From Pascua guehoae (lineage: Eukaryota > Basidiomycota > Tremellomycetes > Trichosporonales > Trichosporonaceae), in the NCBI GenBank assembly GCA_001600415.1, contig BCJX01000008.1, forward strand, positions 1,289,494 through 1,353,493: a stretch of 64,000 nt of DNA, read 5' to 3'. The position numbers and the translations under genes are program-made. The notes beneath the pieces were generated by a model. The model was not told the DNA's origin and made no database searches. It saw nothing but the letters and a program-made list of their open reading frames with translations. Shown here piece by piece: positions 52,408 to 64,000 of the stretch (positions within the stretch are counted from its first letter, which is position 1; every line of letters starts with the position of its first letter).

Positions 52408-54211
52408 TCACACTGCAACGTTGCTCGGAGGAGTAGGTGGCGAGCGCACCGTGGACGACGGCGACGACGATGACGTGGTGGGCAGCGCGAAGCGGGTCTT
52501 GGTGTCGTTCGAGTTGGAGTTGAGCGTGTTCGTGCGGCTCGGGTTGCACTCCGACTCGGCGTCCTCCACCTTCTCGAGATCGATGTCGCGGCGGTTGAGG
52601 CCGACGTGGGGACTAATGGCGTTGCGCTGAGGTTAGTCGGGCAGGTGATGGGGGCGAGAAGGGGTGGTGTGGGCGGACTTGAATTGTGATACGGAGTAGG
52701 ACGACATGGGAAATAGCGGCGGACACAGCGACAGCAGGAGATGAGGAAGAGAACACTTCTAATTGCAATCAACAGGTTTGAACGCACCATTTCGTAGACC
52801 TCGGTCTCGACATCGACCTGGATCGTGGCTACCTCAGGGCGGTGCGACTTGCGAGTTCCGCCCTGATGTTAAACCACTGGGGCCAAGCCTGTGCACCACC
52901 CACCCTGCCAGCGGAATTGTCCAAGTTGACTGAAACCTCAGAGGCAAAGAAGTTGTGGCGAGCATTGAGCGAGAACAGCAGGCCGATAGCGTACACCTTG
53001 GGTGCGAGGCCTGCGACGAAAACGGTAAAGAACGATGGGGGCGAGATGATGTATTGCACCAGAAAAGTCACCGCGCAGATGAGCGGCGGGATCTGGCATT
53101 CGAATGTCATGAAAATGAGGCGCGTAATGAGCTGGAACGGTTAGCAAGAGACAAAGACCAAGTCGCTAACCTTGTTGGTATGGGACCACTGGGTGCGGTG
53201 ACGCAAAAGGCCGTAGAGGATGGACACGGTGATGAATGTGTCGGCAATAATCGTGGAGATCTCCCACCTGCTGTCAGTCGCTCGTCGGCTTGTCAACATA
53301 CATGAAGATGTCTGGCGTCAGCGTTGTCATGCATGTAGGCACTGGGCACACTCACAGGTGCGCACGAGCTGGGCCCCTTTGAGCGATTCGTCTGATCCGC
53401 TGAAAACGACAAGGATGCCAATAGATCCGCAAAGGCTGTCATCAGCGACACCATATTTTTGGCGTGTAAACTTGCCCGAGAATAGCAGGAATCTGTTTGT
53501 CAGTACAGTGTGTAGTGCACGAGAGCCTCTACCAACCAGGATCCCGAAGAGGACAAAGTAGTTGCGGTCCAGCAGGCGAAATGAGCGGTATGCAAAGAAT
53601 GACTGCACGGAGACGGCGAGGACGGCTTCTGGTCAGTCGCCGATCACGTTGGCGATCACGCACCGTCAAAGACCACGAGCCACCCGCTGTCGTCAGCTGT
53701 GAATGGCATGGCTGCAACGCTGTACGCACCGCCGCTGTGTCTCAAAGAAATGGAGGTACTCTCCATAGCCGTCGACAAACTGGTGGTTAGACGCCGAATG
53801 TCGGCCAGCGTGGGCATGTTCGGCTAGGTGATACCGCGTGCTCACATGGTATGCCCCATAGTACACGACGAACGCTATTGGCGTGAGCGGAGTAGTGAGG
53901 TGATGGTTTGCAACATACCAGTGAAGCCATACGACCACAGGCCTACCCAGCCAACTAGGCAACGCAGCCACAGAGGGTCCTTGCGGTCACTCTGGCTACC
54001 CGCGTACTCCCAAAGCATCATTGACAACACGCCGCTGAGGTCAGCAATGGGGCCCGAGTGAAAGGAAGAAATCTGACTCAACGCACCACAGCATGGGGTC
54101 GGCGAGAATGCCCGCAAAGAGACACGACAGCGTAAAGTGCTCATTGTACGTCTGGGCGAATTGGACACGCGACCCGGCCTCTTCAGGAGAGGTGGTGTTG
54201 GGATCGAACAT
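52408..54211 (-). CDS. DUF6534-like multi-pass membrane protein
   Basis: Fungal seven-helix-type membrane protein of unknown function. The first exon starts MFDPNTTSPEEAGSRVQ at 54211 and runs into the first helix; short exons follow with SMMLWEYAG, LVGWVGLWSYGF and FVDGYGEYLHFFE. The C-terminal membrane part, ITRLIFMTFECQIPP then GLAPKVYAIGLLFSLNARHNFF, matches the end of DUF6534 domains (RLI...TG...SKLY.NSL...LN.R). A hydrophilic Ser-rich tail (about 80 residues) follows after a 161-nt intron (52627-52787) and stops at 52408. Many introns are clear, but two joins near 53300-53560 cannot be fixed in phase by eye, so either unusual donors are used or a small error is present. A purine repeat lies 100-160 nt upstream of the start. 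Confidence 0.68.
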
Positions 54212-54315
54212 TTGGTTTGTGCAGGGTGGGCGTGTTGGGTGGACGATGGAGTGGCAAGAGGGAGGTCGAGTGGTCGCTATAGTCGAGGCACTCGACCGAG
54301 GAGGACGGATGAGGA

Positions 54316-54373
54316 GAAGAAAGAAAGAAAGGAGAAGGGGATGAAAGAAAGAAAGAAAAGGAAGGAAGGAAGG
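54316..54373. repeat. Purine-rich (GAAA/GGAA) microsatellite
   Basis: GAAAGAAAGAAAGG and AAGGAAGGAAGG runs, CT-rich in the sense of the membrane-protein gene starting at 54211. Confidence 0.8.
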
Positions 54374-57300
54374 CTGGGGTGGTGGCCACCAGCTGGCATC
54401 ATTTTGGGGGGCGCACGTCGGTGTCTATACGTGACTCATGCATCTTTGGTGGGTCCTTGTCAATTTTCTGCTTGCTTGGTTGCATGCTTGCATTCTGCTA
54501 CTTGCTTCCGTCCCTCGTCGCGTCGCGTTCTTGGATCCCCGGATTCTCGTGCGCCAGGTGCCATTCTGTCCGTCTTGGGTCGTAGATCGTGGACCAGCCG
54601 CCAGTGAGTAGAGAGGCCTGGGGTCAGCTACCAAGACGGCTGGTCACCAGGCGATCAGGCGATCATGACCGGGCGACTGTGTCAAGGTTCAAGTCCAAGA
54701 ATGCGCCAACGGCATAGGGCCATATGACCATGCGACCACAGCACGCGGTTCTTGTCAGTCTCCTTGAGAGCTCGACAGCCTGACATGACCTCGAAGACGA
54801 TTGCGTTTGATCAGTGATCAGCGTAGATAATCAGTGTGCAGCGTGCAACGCGCCTCGCGTGTCTGCATCACTGGCCGCGGGTGGTGCGCTTTCTCCACCT
54901 CTCCCATTTCCCATGCGCGACATGCGCTCCATACCAAGTAATCAGTGGATAGGCAGGGGGTTGGTGATCCAGGTGACACTCGTTGGTCGATACGTCCTTG
55001 ACCTCCTCTATCACTATCCACGAGCTACCTCCCGGCCCAGCTATGTGGCCATATGGCCACTTGATCGACTTGACATGCGTTATGCGTGCATGCGGGCGCC
55101 AACACCCATCATCGGTTGTCGGCTCCCCACGGTCTGATCAGCCGATGTGGGGTCGCCCTCTGGCACAAGGATCGACTGGCCCAAATGCACTCCCCTGGCG
55201 CGTTCAGGCGCATGCCAAGGCCCAGCGGACATGCTTCAGCTCCAGTGGCGAGACTGTTACCGATCGCACAACATCATCTTGTCATGGTGTGCTGTGTGTC
55301 GAATGCGTGGTCCACGCGCCAGTCTCCTTGGTACAGCTGTCAGGACTGGTTGGTAGTATGCACAGTGTGCGAACTGGCCCGAACAGCACTTGCGCAGATA
55401 AGTGCATGGCCGAAATGCTCGGGTTGCGTTACCTCCGCAAGCGTGCTTTTGTTGGGTGTCGGTCGACACCATACTCTTCCATGAGCGACTAGCAGTCCTA
55501 CTCGCACTCCAACGACCCTTACCGTGCAGGGCACGCAGGATGAGGATCGCTACTTTAGACGGCTAGATTGATGGGCGCCTGGGCTCGGTCCTCGTCCTCG
55601 TGTGCCCTCCAGTGGCCGGTGGCCGGTCGCCGGTGACCGGCTAGCAGCGACTCTTGATCTTGAGATCACTCGAGTGACATGGCGGGCATTATGTTGGAGC
55701 GAGGTAGCGGCCTAGAGAGACCAACTCCCCTCATCGGACGGTGTTGGCCCAAGATCCGGCGTTGGCAGGTCGACGGCTGTAAACGATAAGGTTTTGCACA
55801 CATCTAGTCCAAGCCACAGGTGAGATACAAGTACCGTATCAGTCGTGGGCTCCGTTATTGAAGGCAAGAACAGCTGTGATGGATCGTCGGAGTGTGGAGA
55901 TTGAGCGACGGCTTCGTGTGGGAGCTGCACATGGCCATGTCCACAGAGCTGAGCGTTATTCAGCATTGCAACCCAAGTGGTTACCGTGGATGGCTTGCGG
56001 CTTCCATCGTCACCGAGCGCACCATCGTCGAGAGCACACATGACGATGCCTCGCGGTAACTGCGGGGTGCCACAAGTGGTTTTGTTGGAGACACCGTCGG
56101 ATGATGGGGCGACGACGGCTGGTCTTACTCACCTGCAGAGTTCCAGACCTGGTGCGCGGCAACCTCCCAAAGGTGCTCAGCTCCCGTGTGAACGCCGGTG
56201 CTGCTGTTGTCGTTGCCATTGCAGCGCCGCACTCCCGAAAGTCCCGGGATGTGCTGTAATCAAGCGTAGGTTTCGACTTGAGAGTCGCTCTCGCTGGCCT
56301 TTAACGCGGCTACCTTGGACCTCGCGGATTCCTGATCAAAGTGTCGATGTGGTGCTCAATGCCGGTAGCAGGCGCCGTGCGGTTAATCGAAGGTGAGCTG
56401 GCAGATTGGGCCGTGGCCAGACGGTAAGACGCGCGGGTGAATGAACTCGTGGAAGACGAGACGAGCGATGAGGAGCCGTCAAGCGTGGTCGCACTCTGAC
56501 GAACGCGGTCATGGTGTCGCGGGCGGCTGGCGTTGAAGGCGGGTCCTCAGAGGCCATAGGCGATGTCCAGTGAGAGCGCAACAGGGCGGCTCGCCAAAGG
56601 TCTTTCGGGGTCGAATGCCCTGCATATGTCACGGTTACGCTCCGCTGTACAGGGTGAGACGACTTCGGCTGGGGAAGACACGCCGAAGGCTGACGGTTCC
56701 GTTGTGAGCAACAGCGCCACCACGCGCCCCCATTAGCCAGCTCGCGTGTTGTTGGTCGAGGCGCTGGGTGACCCGTGTTTAGTATCGGACCAGAACGACG
56801 AATTGTGAGTGTGGGTCGAAGCTTATGGTCGCTTTGGGGGTTCCAGTTGGTTGTCTTGCATCGAGTTGTGAAAGATAGATGGACAGCGTCGAAACCACTG
56901 CTTGCGTCTTGTCTCCCTCTTGGCTTCCTGAGCGCCTGGCCCAGGCGATTTTCCTGGCATGCATATGACGTCATACAAGGTCCTATCCCTATCGGTTACC
57001 GACCCAGCGCAAGGCATTATCACCTGCAGAGCACGGGTACTTTCTTTCTCACCCGAGATGACTGATAACCAGATGACTCGCTGGGGACGCTTCAGCAATC
57101 ACTTGCACCTCTTCCTCTGCTGCATTCTGCGTACTGTTCGTCTCCACCTTCCCTCAGCGCCCGAATGGGGCGGGCTCGGCACACCCACCGCATCTGCCTC
57201 GGGTTATTCGGCCGACGCCTCAAGTACCAGGTCTCAAGTACCAGGCATGTCCTTGAGACCAGATATTTGAGTGGACACCCGCATTCCCAAGTAACCATCC

Positions 57301-58502
57301 AGAATCTTTGGGCCTGTGCAAGATTCCCCGACCCGGATTCTCTTGCAAGCATCCCATCTCACCTGCAGTATAGCATCTGGGTCGTCGTGCTTTGGCCCCG
57401 CAGAGGCTGCGTCGGGCGCGGCCATGAAGGGAGACTATATACAGACGAGCTTTGTGGAGCGGTGATTCCCCGCGTAGCGTCCAAGGCTGGGTGTAATTTG
57501 ATCGTTGTACAGCACAATCGTCTGTATTTCGTGTTTCGAACCCATGAGAAGCGACGGGGAGGGATGGTAACTCCTTTAAAACGCGGGGTTTACCACTAGC
57601 GGCTAAAAGACTCTTGGGAGCCAACGATGATACAGTACAAGCCACCATACCTAACGGACTGCATGGGAGTACTATATGTTGCGCGCTAGAAGAGAAGTCA
57701 CGCCATGCCTGCTATCAACGTCAGTCAGGACAGATGTCGCACCAGAAGTAGCCGCCTTCGCTGCAACGCGTCAGTGCACGGCCTTTTTGTAAAAAATAAA
57801 TAAAGTATATTTATATACCATGGGCGCACCGCAGGCGCAGCCGCCCTCGGTGGGCACGCGCTTGTTCCGGGCTTGGACGGTAGTGTCAGCAGAATGGCCG
57901 TGGTAGAAGATGCTCACGTGCCGGGGATCGTGTTCATCATGTGGTAAGGGCAGTGCGCGCGATGGGTGACTTGGCAGGGCCGGCGTCGCGCGTCGGCGTG
58001 GCGTACTGGTGTCGCTGCGTCTGGAAGTCGGTCAGGCGGCGCTGGGGCGTCGGGTTGGTCTAGCACTGGGACTGGTGCGCCGGCTGGGTGTGGATGGGCT
58101 ACTCGACGGGCCTGGGCTCAGGCCAACGGTACTCGTGTGTGAGCTCACTGTGGAAGCTCCTGGACAAACTCGACAGTGTTGGCAGGAAGTTGGGCAGCTC
58201 AGCAAGTTCGCCCGCCGACACCGCGCACGGCATCTGCACGGTGAAACGACGCTTCGTGCCTGCCCTCAAATCACTATAGCCTACAACGCTCTCAGCTCTA
58301 TTGCTTCTGTCGAGCGAGGAATGGAGTGATAGAGCGATGCATGTTGAATACAGCCTACCAAGATGGCCTATATACTATGTGCGAGCGAGCGAGCGAGCGC
58401 ACAGCTCGTTCGAGCTCGGGCCAACCAACAGCTTCCCCGCCAGGCTAGGACCGGCTCGCGTCGGCACTTATTAAATGAATGCAACTCGAGATTACCAGCC
58501 GC
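54374..58502. other. Gene-poor region, about 4 kb
   Basis: Frames are short, overlapping and of poor composition. A GGCCGGT-type repeat lies at about 55611-55645, and TCAAGTACCAGG occurs twice in tandem at about 57219-57246. A minus-strand frame near 58070-58260 looks mildly coding but holds two TAG codons. No RNA gene was seen. Confidence 0.4.
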
Positions 58503-58518
58503 GGGGGGGGGGGGGGGG
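58503..58518. repeat. Poly-G run of 16 nt
   Basis: An uninterrupted G tract in the spacer downstream of the MFS gene. Confidence 0.9.
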
Positions 58519-58663
58519 CTGCCGTTCATGGATGGGGACGTCTACAGACACAACAAGGAGGGGAAAGTCGGCGTGGCAAAGCCACTTGTAATCGAATCGA
58601 CCGCCATTGCTTGGACACTAGCGCATGCCTGTGCCAACACAACCACTTTGCACAATAGCTTGT

Positions 58664-60415
58664 CTACGGGACGTAACGGTAGCCAGTAGCGCGGTCAAAG
58701 TCAACCAAGACGTCCAGGCCATTTGTGTCGGCAACCGCGCCCTCTATCCTGTCGCGACGTTTATTCTCGAGGCGGAAGTATGTCGTCATAAAAGTGGCAA
58801 GGAGCGCGCCAAGGACACAAAACGAGATGTTAATGCACACGCCCATGACGTACTGCGGTCCCCCGGACGAAGGGAACGAGTAAGAGGCGACAAAGGATCC
58901 GTATTGCCCGAGGCAGTTGAGCATGCCTAGGGCAACGCCAGGCTGTGACTGGGCGGGGTTGTTGCCAGCCGTCCAGGCGATGATAATGGGAATGGTCGCA
59001 TAGGCGGAACAGACGACGCAGAAGACGCCAAAGTAGCGAATAGAGAGGAGGGCATGTGATTTGGTGGCAGCGTCGATCCCCAGGAGAATGGCCCACCCTG
59101 TCGTGCCGAGCAAGAACGTGAGGGAAAGGGGAATCCTGACGAGAGGTCAGGTTTAGGGTTTCAGGCAGGAAAAAACGTACCCTCTAGATTGCAGCCTATC
59201 TGAGACGGTCGAGACGGCCAGGGTGACAACAAGGCCAACAGCGTATGGGGGGACAGTGAACAGCTGAGCCTGGGCATTGCTGCGAGGGTCAGCTTTTCGC
59301 GGCACAGTTTGCTCGCCACTCACGTGTAACCCAAACCTTTGACGATGGTGGGTAGGAAACCTCCAATACCAGACAGGCTAACATACATGCCTGAAAGTAG
59401 CGGTCAGCTAACACCCGTGCACAGACACACGATGCTCACAGCCAAAGGTAATAGCCATGACGTAGTTTTTCCAATCGGTAAACGCACGCCTGACAGCACG
59501 AATGTCGATACCCGTCGTGTTCTCATTGCTGGACTGCTGCGCCAAACGGGCGATCGCAATCTCACGCTCGCGGTCATTGAGCATGCGCTATCGTGAAGGA
59601 TAGGAGGGGAAGAAGAGCAGCACAGTAATCGCAAGGACGATACTGGGAACCCCCTCGACTTTGCATTAGCTGGTGTTGAAGCGGATCGACTTACTGAGGA
59701 AGAGCACGCGCCACGCCTCAATTTTCGGGTTATTGATCGAGTTGACACCAAAGGCAATTAGACCGCCGAAAGCGCCAGCCGCACTACCCGCTGAAATGAA
59801 AATGCCAACGCGCTTCGCGAGCTCGGGCTTGGTGTACCAATAGGTGAGGGTGAGAGAAACACCTTGACCAAACATTGCCTCGCCTGCACGTGTCAGCTGA
59901 GGATTCGCCACGTGAACGTACCAACACCAACGAGCAAACGGCAGATGTAGACACCGGCAGGGCTGGTGCAGGCCGCGAGGCAAGTAGCGGCCGACGCCCA
60001 AATGAGAGCGCCCGTGCCAAGACCGATGGAGGGGCGGAAGAATTTGCTGGCCAGAGTTCCAGGAATCGAGAGCACACAGTAGGAGATGAAAAAGCAGAGA
60101 AGCGCCATTGAATATTTCTGGTCACTGCCATGGAGGGCGTCGGCCTGCAGCCCCATTAACCGCGCGTTGCCAATGTTGCTGCGGTCCAGGTAGGCCGAGA
60201 GATAGAGCAGGAATGCGAAAACGACGAGAACACGGTCTGCGCGAGGGTTAGGGGGAGGGCAAGTGGTGATTGTATTTACCGAATTTCCAAACAAGTTTGC
60301 GCTCCTCGGCTTTGGTCCAGGTAACATTGGCGGCGTCGTCCTTGTACTGCGGCACTGCCTTGATGCCGTCGACATGCTCCTCGATGGGCTTTTCATCGTA
60401 CGCCAAATTCGACAT
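58664..60415 (-). CDS. MFS transporter, allantoate/nicotinate permease type, with in-frame TAG
   Basis: Anion:cation symporter-type MFS carrier, plasma membrane; substrate unknown. The start is MSNLAYDEKPIEEH at 60415 and the stop is at 58664. About seven exons join in phase. Helix 1 and the loop read FAFLLYLSAYLDRSNIGNARL, the typical family signature. Later segments are LTYWYTKPELAKRVGIF, AWRVLFLIEGVPSIVLAI, LNDREREIAIARL, GGFLPTIVKGLGY and FRLENKRRDR. Directly after the sixth helix (LLFFPSYPSR) an in-frame TAG stands at 59590-59588, and the same frame continues with RMLNDRERE, exactly as expected for the central loop. Treating this stretch as an intron would remove a helix and shift the frame. 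The gene is thus either recently inactivated, a truncated allele, or carries a base error. Confidence 0.75.
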
Positions 60416-61684
60416 TTCGAGTGTGCTGTTGAATGGGCCCAGTGAAAGTGGCGAGGTGAAATTGGGGCTGGGTGTGAAAGAAGAGGGGCACCGATGTGGG
60501 GAACGAGCTCATCGTGGCGACATAAGAAGGGATTGGTCCCCGCAAGGCAGGGACCCCACACAGTCCCATCTGTTGTGTGGGACACCGCAGCCTCCGTTGG
60601 CCGTGGTCGGCCAAAAGGTCGGCATCCACCGGATCTAGAATTATTTGCCGACCGAAAGCCGAGAGACTGAAAATAGCACTGCGATAGGGCGTCGGCCGTC
60701 TGTTGCCGTTTACCGAAAAGCGGCGGAGCGCCATGCCCACACGTTCAGGCCGAGATTATTCATGATGGAATGCTTCAAGATTTCCGTCTGCGCGTCTGCG
60801 GATTAATACTCACGGATACGGCCGATACGGTCAAATCCGATTCGTGAAGGCGTGACTCAGTTGCGGTGGATCAATAGCTTGGGCCTGATCCATTGTTCAC
60901 GTGTACTGTGGTCTCTCACAGCCGAGCGGTTCGAAGACTGCCATTTATGTTGCTGGACACGAATGTGGAAGGCGTTGTTGTACTGGAGAGACTCTGTGAT
61001 ATCACAAGACCAGCCGCCTCACCGGCCAGCAGCTCACGCGGCCATCTGGCATCCGAGTTGCAATCACTACCACGGGAGGGGAGGATGAGCCACGTTGCAA
61101 TTAAACTAGTCACCCTCCTTAAAGGTATCGTAAATGATGTAGGGATTTGAGCCTCGTACGCATCGCACGTGCACACCCAGTCGCACGTAGGCTCGAGCCT
61201 CGGCGCGCTCCACATTAACTCGCGCGGGCGCATTCATTCTGTGCATCTCTCTATCACTCACAATAGACACAACCCCTAACTCTCACACACCGTTTTGCGG
61301 TACATACCCATGTCCTAGATCAAACGGCCACGGCTGGTCACTACCTTTTCGGTATCCACCACGAAAGTGTCGTGGTGGAGATGGGGTTTGCGCAAGGTAG
61401 ACGTTCGAGCCGATAGGGTGTAGCAAGGTGGCGATGTATATTGTAGAAGACTAGGTTATACATTCGCCGAGGGTATCTACAAGTACAAGTGGTGTCTTAT
61501 ATATACCATCGTCGAATGCATGGTACTCGGCGTCAGGCCCAGGAGTGAGGGTGATGCACGCGGCAGTGACGTAGCGTCGGGGTTCGGTAGTCGAACCAGC
61601 TGGTGACGAGGAGGAGCCAGTGGAGCGAGCATCACAGAAAGTTGCTCCTTAAACTGTGCAAAGTCCTATCCTGTACGAGGAATA
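60416..61684. other. Intergenic region, no supported gene
   Basis: Promoter region of the minus-strand MFS gene and spacer. No RNA or protein gene was supported. Confidence 0.4.
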
Positions 61685-62089
61685 CTATTCGGCGAAGAAG
61701 GGCGGCAACGCCGTTGGAGTCGTTTGCAACGCGACGTTGACCGTTTCTGTTTTCGTTATCGTTGATACCGCCGCCAAGGTTCCAATCATTAAAGCGAACA
61801 AGACCGTCACGCTCTCCACCTCTGGCGCGAAGGCTGTCGAGGTTGCTGCTTCGCGTCGCCCGTTCTTGCTGGTCTTGAGCAGCGCAGAGTCGGAAGTGGG
61901 CTCAAACGGAATGTCAGGGTGCCAGCAGGCACGTGCGGACTTGGAACGGTCGCCCTGGTACTGGGAGCTGTGAGGCTCCGAGTCGAAAATGGTGATGTCG
62001 TCGCCCTTGCGCGAAGCGGCCACGGTCGTTGGCCCCGGCGGCCTGGGCGCCCACCAGAGAGCAGCAGATGGCAGACGGCGATCTTGCAA
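61685..62089 (-). CDS. Possible 3' exon of a hypothetical protein
   Basis: The frame ends with a plausible protein segment: DDITIFDSEPHSSQ, then CWHPDIPFEPTSDSALLK and a hydrophobic stretch TVLFALMIGTLAAVSTI followed by a short tail. This suggests a C-terminal membrane anchor. The upstream part (MQDRRLPSAALWW...) looks non-coding, so one or more 5' exons probably exist between 62000 and 62170, but I could not join them in phase. Family unknown. Confidence 0.4.
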   Translation of the reverse strand: MQDRRLPSAALWWAPRPPGPTTVAASRKGDDITIFDSEPHSSQYQGDRSKSARACWHPDIPFEPTSDSALLKTSKNGRREAATSTAFAPEVESVTVLFALMIGTLAAVSTITKTETVNVALQTTPTALPPFFAE

Positions 62090-64000
62090 TGTACTTCCGA
62101 GTACGCGACGTTCTTCAGGCGGTGTTCTGGCATCGCCCGCGCTTTCGGCTGAGCATGGGCCATTGGATCTGCCTCACCAAGCGACTATGGCCCAAAACTG
62201 CTCAGACGCCTCTACACTGTGCGGCTATACCACTGTGAGCGTTCTGCATGTGACTTAAAGAAGACGGCGCACACCATCTTGCCGAGCGTCTCCTCACAGT
62301 GCATTGCCGTGAAGCAGGGGGGCTACAACTCGCTTTACTTGCATGCCTGTGCTGCGACACATGCGTCGTCGATGCCGTGCGCATCGAACAGCCCCGAGAG
62401 ACTGGGCATGTATGAAGCACGAGGGCATTCGCAGAACTTGGCGATTTTGGACCCAAGACATGTCTGCTATCTCGGCCGAGAAATCATACCCCGGTCCGAT
62501 CATCCTCGGCGACCATGTCCCGGTTACGTCACTTTCCGGTCAATACTGGCGCACATGAACTTGGTAGCGCAATCCCATCCACATCGTGGTATCCCATCTT
62601 GATCTTCCACTCTCCCAATTCATCACCAGCTTTTCATCGGGCAGCGAACAGCAGCACCAAGCCAGCCACCGTCGACTGAAACTTTGCGGAGCCAAGCTGA
62701 TCGGATCCAACGCCACCCAAGTGCATGTGATTACCCGAGCACTGAGTCCAACCGTCAAGCTTGGCATCACTGTGAGGACATGCCAGGCTCTCGGACTCAA
62801 ACTCGATCACGCTGGCCTTTAGACACGTTCCAGACAGCTCAGAGACAGTTCTTGACGACTCTCCATTCCTCTTGAAGGTGAACTTATGGGCTTTAGCCTC
62901 AACCAACCCTCGAACCCGATCTCTCAGCCTCTCCCAGCCTTCTTTTCGCCTCTCCCAGCCCGAATCGCCAACAAGTCCAAGAGACCAGCAATGTCACCTG
63001 AAGACCAAATGGCACAGTAGACACTAAACGGCGCCCCTGCCACCACATTACCACCCACTACGCCCGACCACCCCACTTTCCGCTCACGCTCCGGACAAAC
63101 GCCCATCGCCTGTGAGTTTGTGATCGCTCGTTTCAGCGAGCCTGGCTCTGGTGGCTCTGGGTCGACTGCAGGACTTGCACTGTGGACAGTGGGAGCTTCG
63201 GAGGCGGCACGGTGAGTACCACTGGCTTCTAGGCCTGGATGGTGGCTGTGGTAGGGTGTGCAGCTCCCGGTGTCTGCCGTCCGTGCTTCTCGGGGCGTGT
63301 GCTGGATTCGGGAAAGGGTTCAGATGTGTTGTAACCTGTACAGTGATACATCGAGTAATAGCGACGGGTGCTCTCTATAAACGAGTATTGCGTGGCTCGA
63401 ACGTGCGTGCGAGCGCGCAGGCATGGACTGCGCACTGCTACAGGAGTCTGCTGGTCGTGTGTTCACATATCGCGTACCGCACACTGTGGTGCACTGCCAG
63501 TTCGTCGCTGTGCGGCTTGCAGTGCTCCCTGTCGTGCTCCACTGTTAGTCTTGCTCCTGCCAAGCTTTGCAACGCCCTCGTACTCCTTAGGTTCTGGCCC
63601 CTTCGTGCAGCTCGAAGCGCTCGTGCTCTTCTCCTCCCTCTGCGCTTTCTCCAGCGCTCCCTATTGTATGCCAACCCGGCAATACGCATACGCCCGCTAT
63701 GCTATTGTGCGCATGAACTTTTCCCCAGTGCTTTTCCGCACTTGTCACCACCAGACACTAGGCCTACACCCACCCTCACAGTCGCTGACCCCCAGGGCCT
63801 CATTGACTGGCATCCGCACTTTACCATGGACACTCTCGCGGTGTGCCGGCTTAGCCTGAACGCCGCGACGAGCGTAGGTCCTGACGCTTGTCCTGGCTGC
63901 GGCTCGACGACCCAGCCTGGGACGAGGGGGCCCTCTTGGTGTGTATCAACCTGCGCCTCGGCTACTGGCCAGACCGGGCCGACCTGACACGCGGGTCGCT
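62090..64000. other. Gene-poor right end
   Basis: No supported gene. At the very end (about 63880-64000) a plus-strand frame reads SWLRLDDPAWDEGALLVCIN and runs off the window; it could be an exon of a gene that continues to the right, but its start is not visible. Confidence 0.35.

Noticed and set aside
56336..56974. Long minus-strand ORF of 212 codons
   Set aside because: Composition (Arg, Pro, Thr, Ser) and overlap with frames on the other strand look like noise; no splice signals or domain.
58060..58260. Coding-like minus-strand frame with PCAVSAGELAELPNFL
   Set aside because: Two in-frame TAG codons, no intron to avoid them, no recognised family. GC-rich DNA yields such frames by chance.
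63151..63987. Long plus-strand ORF of 278 codons at the right end
   Set aside because: Cys/Leu/Ser/Arg-rich without any domain; a different frame at the last 110 bases looks more protein-like.
1..64000. CRISPR arrays, bacterial operons, insertion sequences
   Set aside because: None seen; spliceosomal introns and tRNA introns mark this as nuclear eukaryotic DNA.

Overview
The window reads as nuclear DNA of a GC-rich basidiomycete yeast. Protein genes are broken by many very short GT-AG introns (about 36-60 nt, often with a CTRAC/CTAAC-like branch site), and every tRNA gene found carries an intron after position 37. Gene content and the F-box-like and DUF6534-type families point to Tremellomycetes, probably Trichosporonales. 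That placement is inference from style, with no database search behind it.

Layout. 1-1.7 kb is the 3' part of an allantoate-permease-type MFS gene. 2.4-9.5 kb holds tRNA-Asp, a Ser/Asp-rich protein, a small ORF behind poly-C/CT repeats, a membrane-anchored protein and tRNA-Arg. 10.4-12.2 kb encodes a protein with five tandem chromodomains. 14.3-15.5 kb is an orphan gene with a paralogue at 27.3-28.9 kb. 15.8-16.4 kb encodes SUMO in five small exons. Next come tRNA-Glu, a Ser/Pro-rich protein (18.3-19.9 kb), an RCC1-like protein (20.9-22.8 kb), an Ala-rich helical protein (24.5 kb; relative at 38.7 kb), a perfect 125-bp tandem duplication (26.1 kb), and an F-box-like protein (29.4 kb). From 32.4 to 46.1 kb lie seven tRNA or tRNA-like genes, an AT-rich island, an assembly gap (35573-35717) inside a coiled-coil gene, a broken kinase-like gene, a RING-H2 protein with SUMO-interaction-like motifs, and a tail-anchored protein with an acidic SIM-like motif. 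46.5-54.2 kb has a Ser/Thr-rich protein, a complete protein kinase and a DUF6534-like membrane protein. 54.2-58.6 kb is gene-poor. 58.7-60.4 kb is a second MFS transporter, intact except for one in-frame TAG. The last 3.5 kb is gene-poor.

How the genes may relate: SUMO, a RING protein with two SIM-like motifs and a second SIM-like protein suggest parts of one SUMO-dependent pathway, but they are 25 kb apart and nothing shows co-regulation. The least described items are the five-chromodomain protein with uneven aromatic cages, the two orphan paralogous pairs, and the RING-first, SIM-second protein. Spliced models were built by hand from splice signals, reading phase and family patterns; starts are the least certain part.
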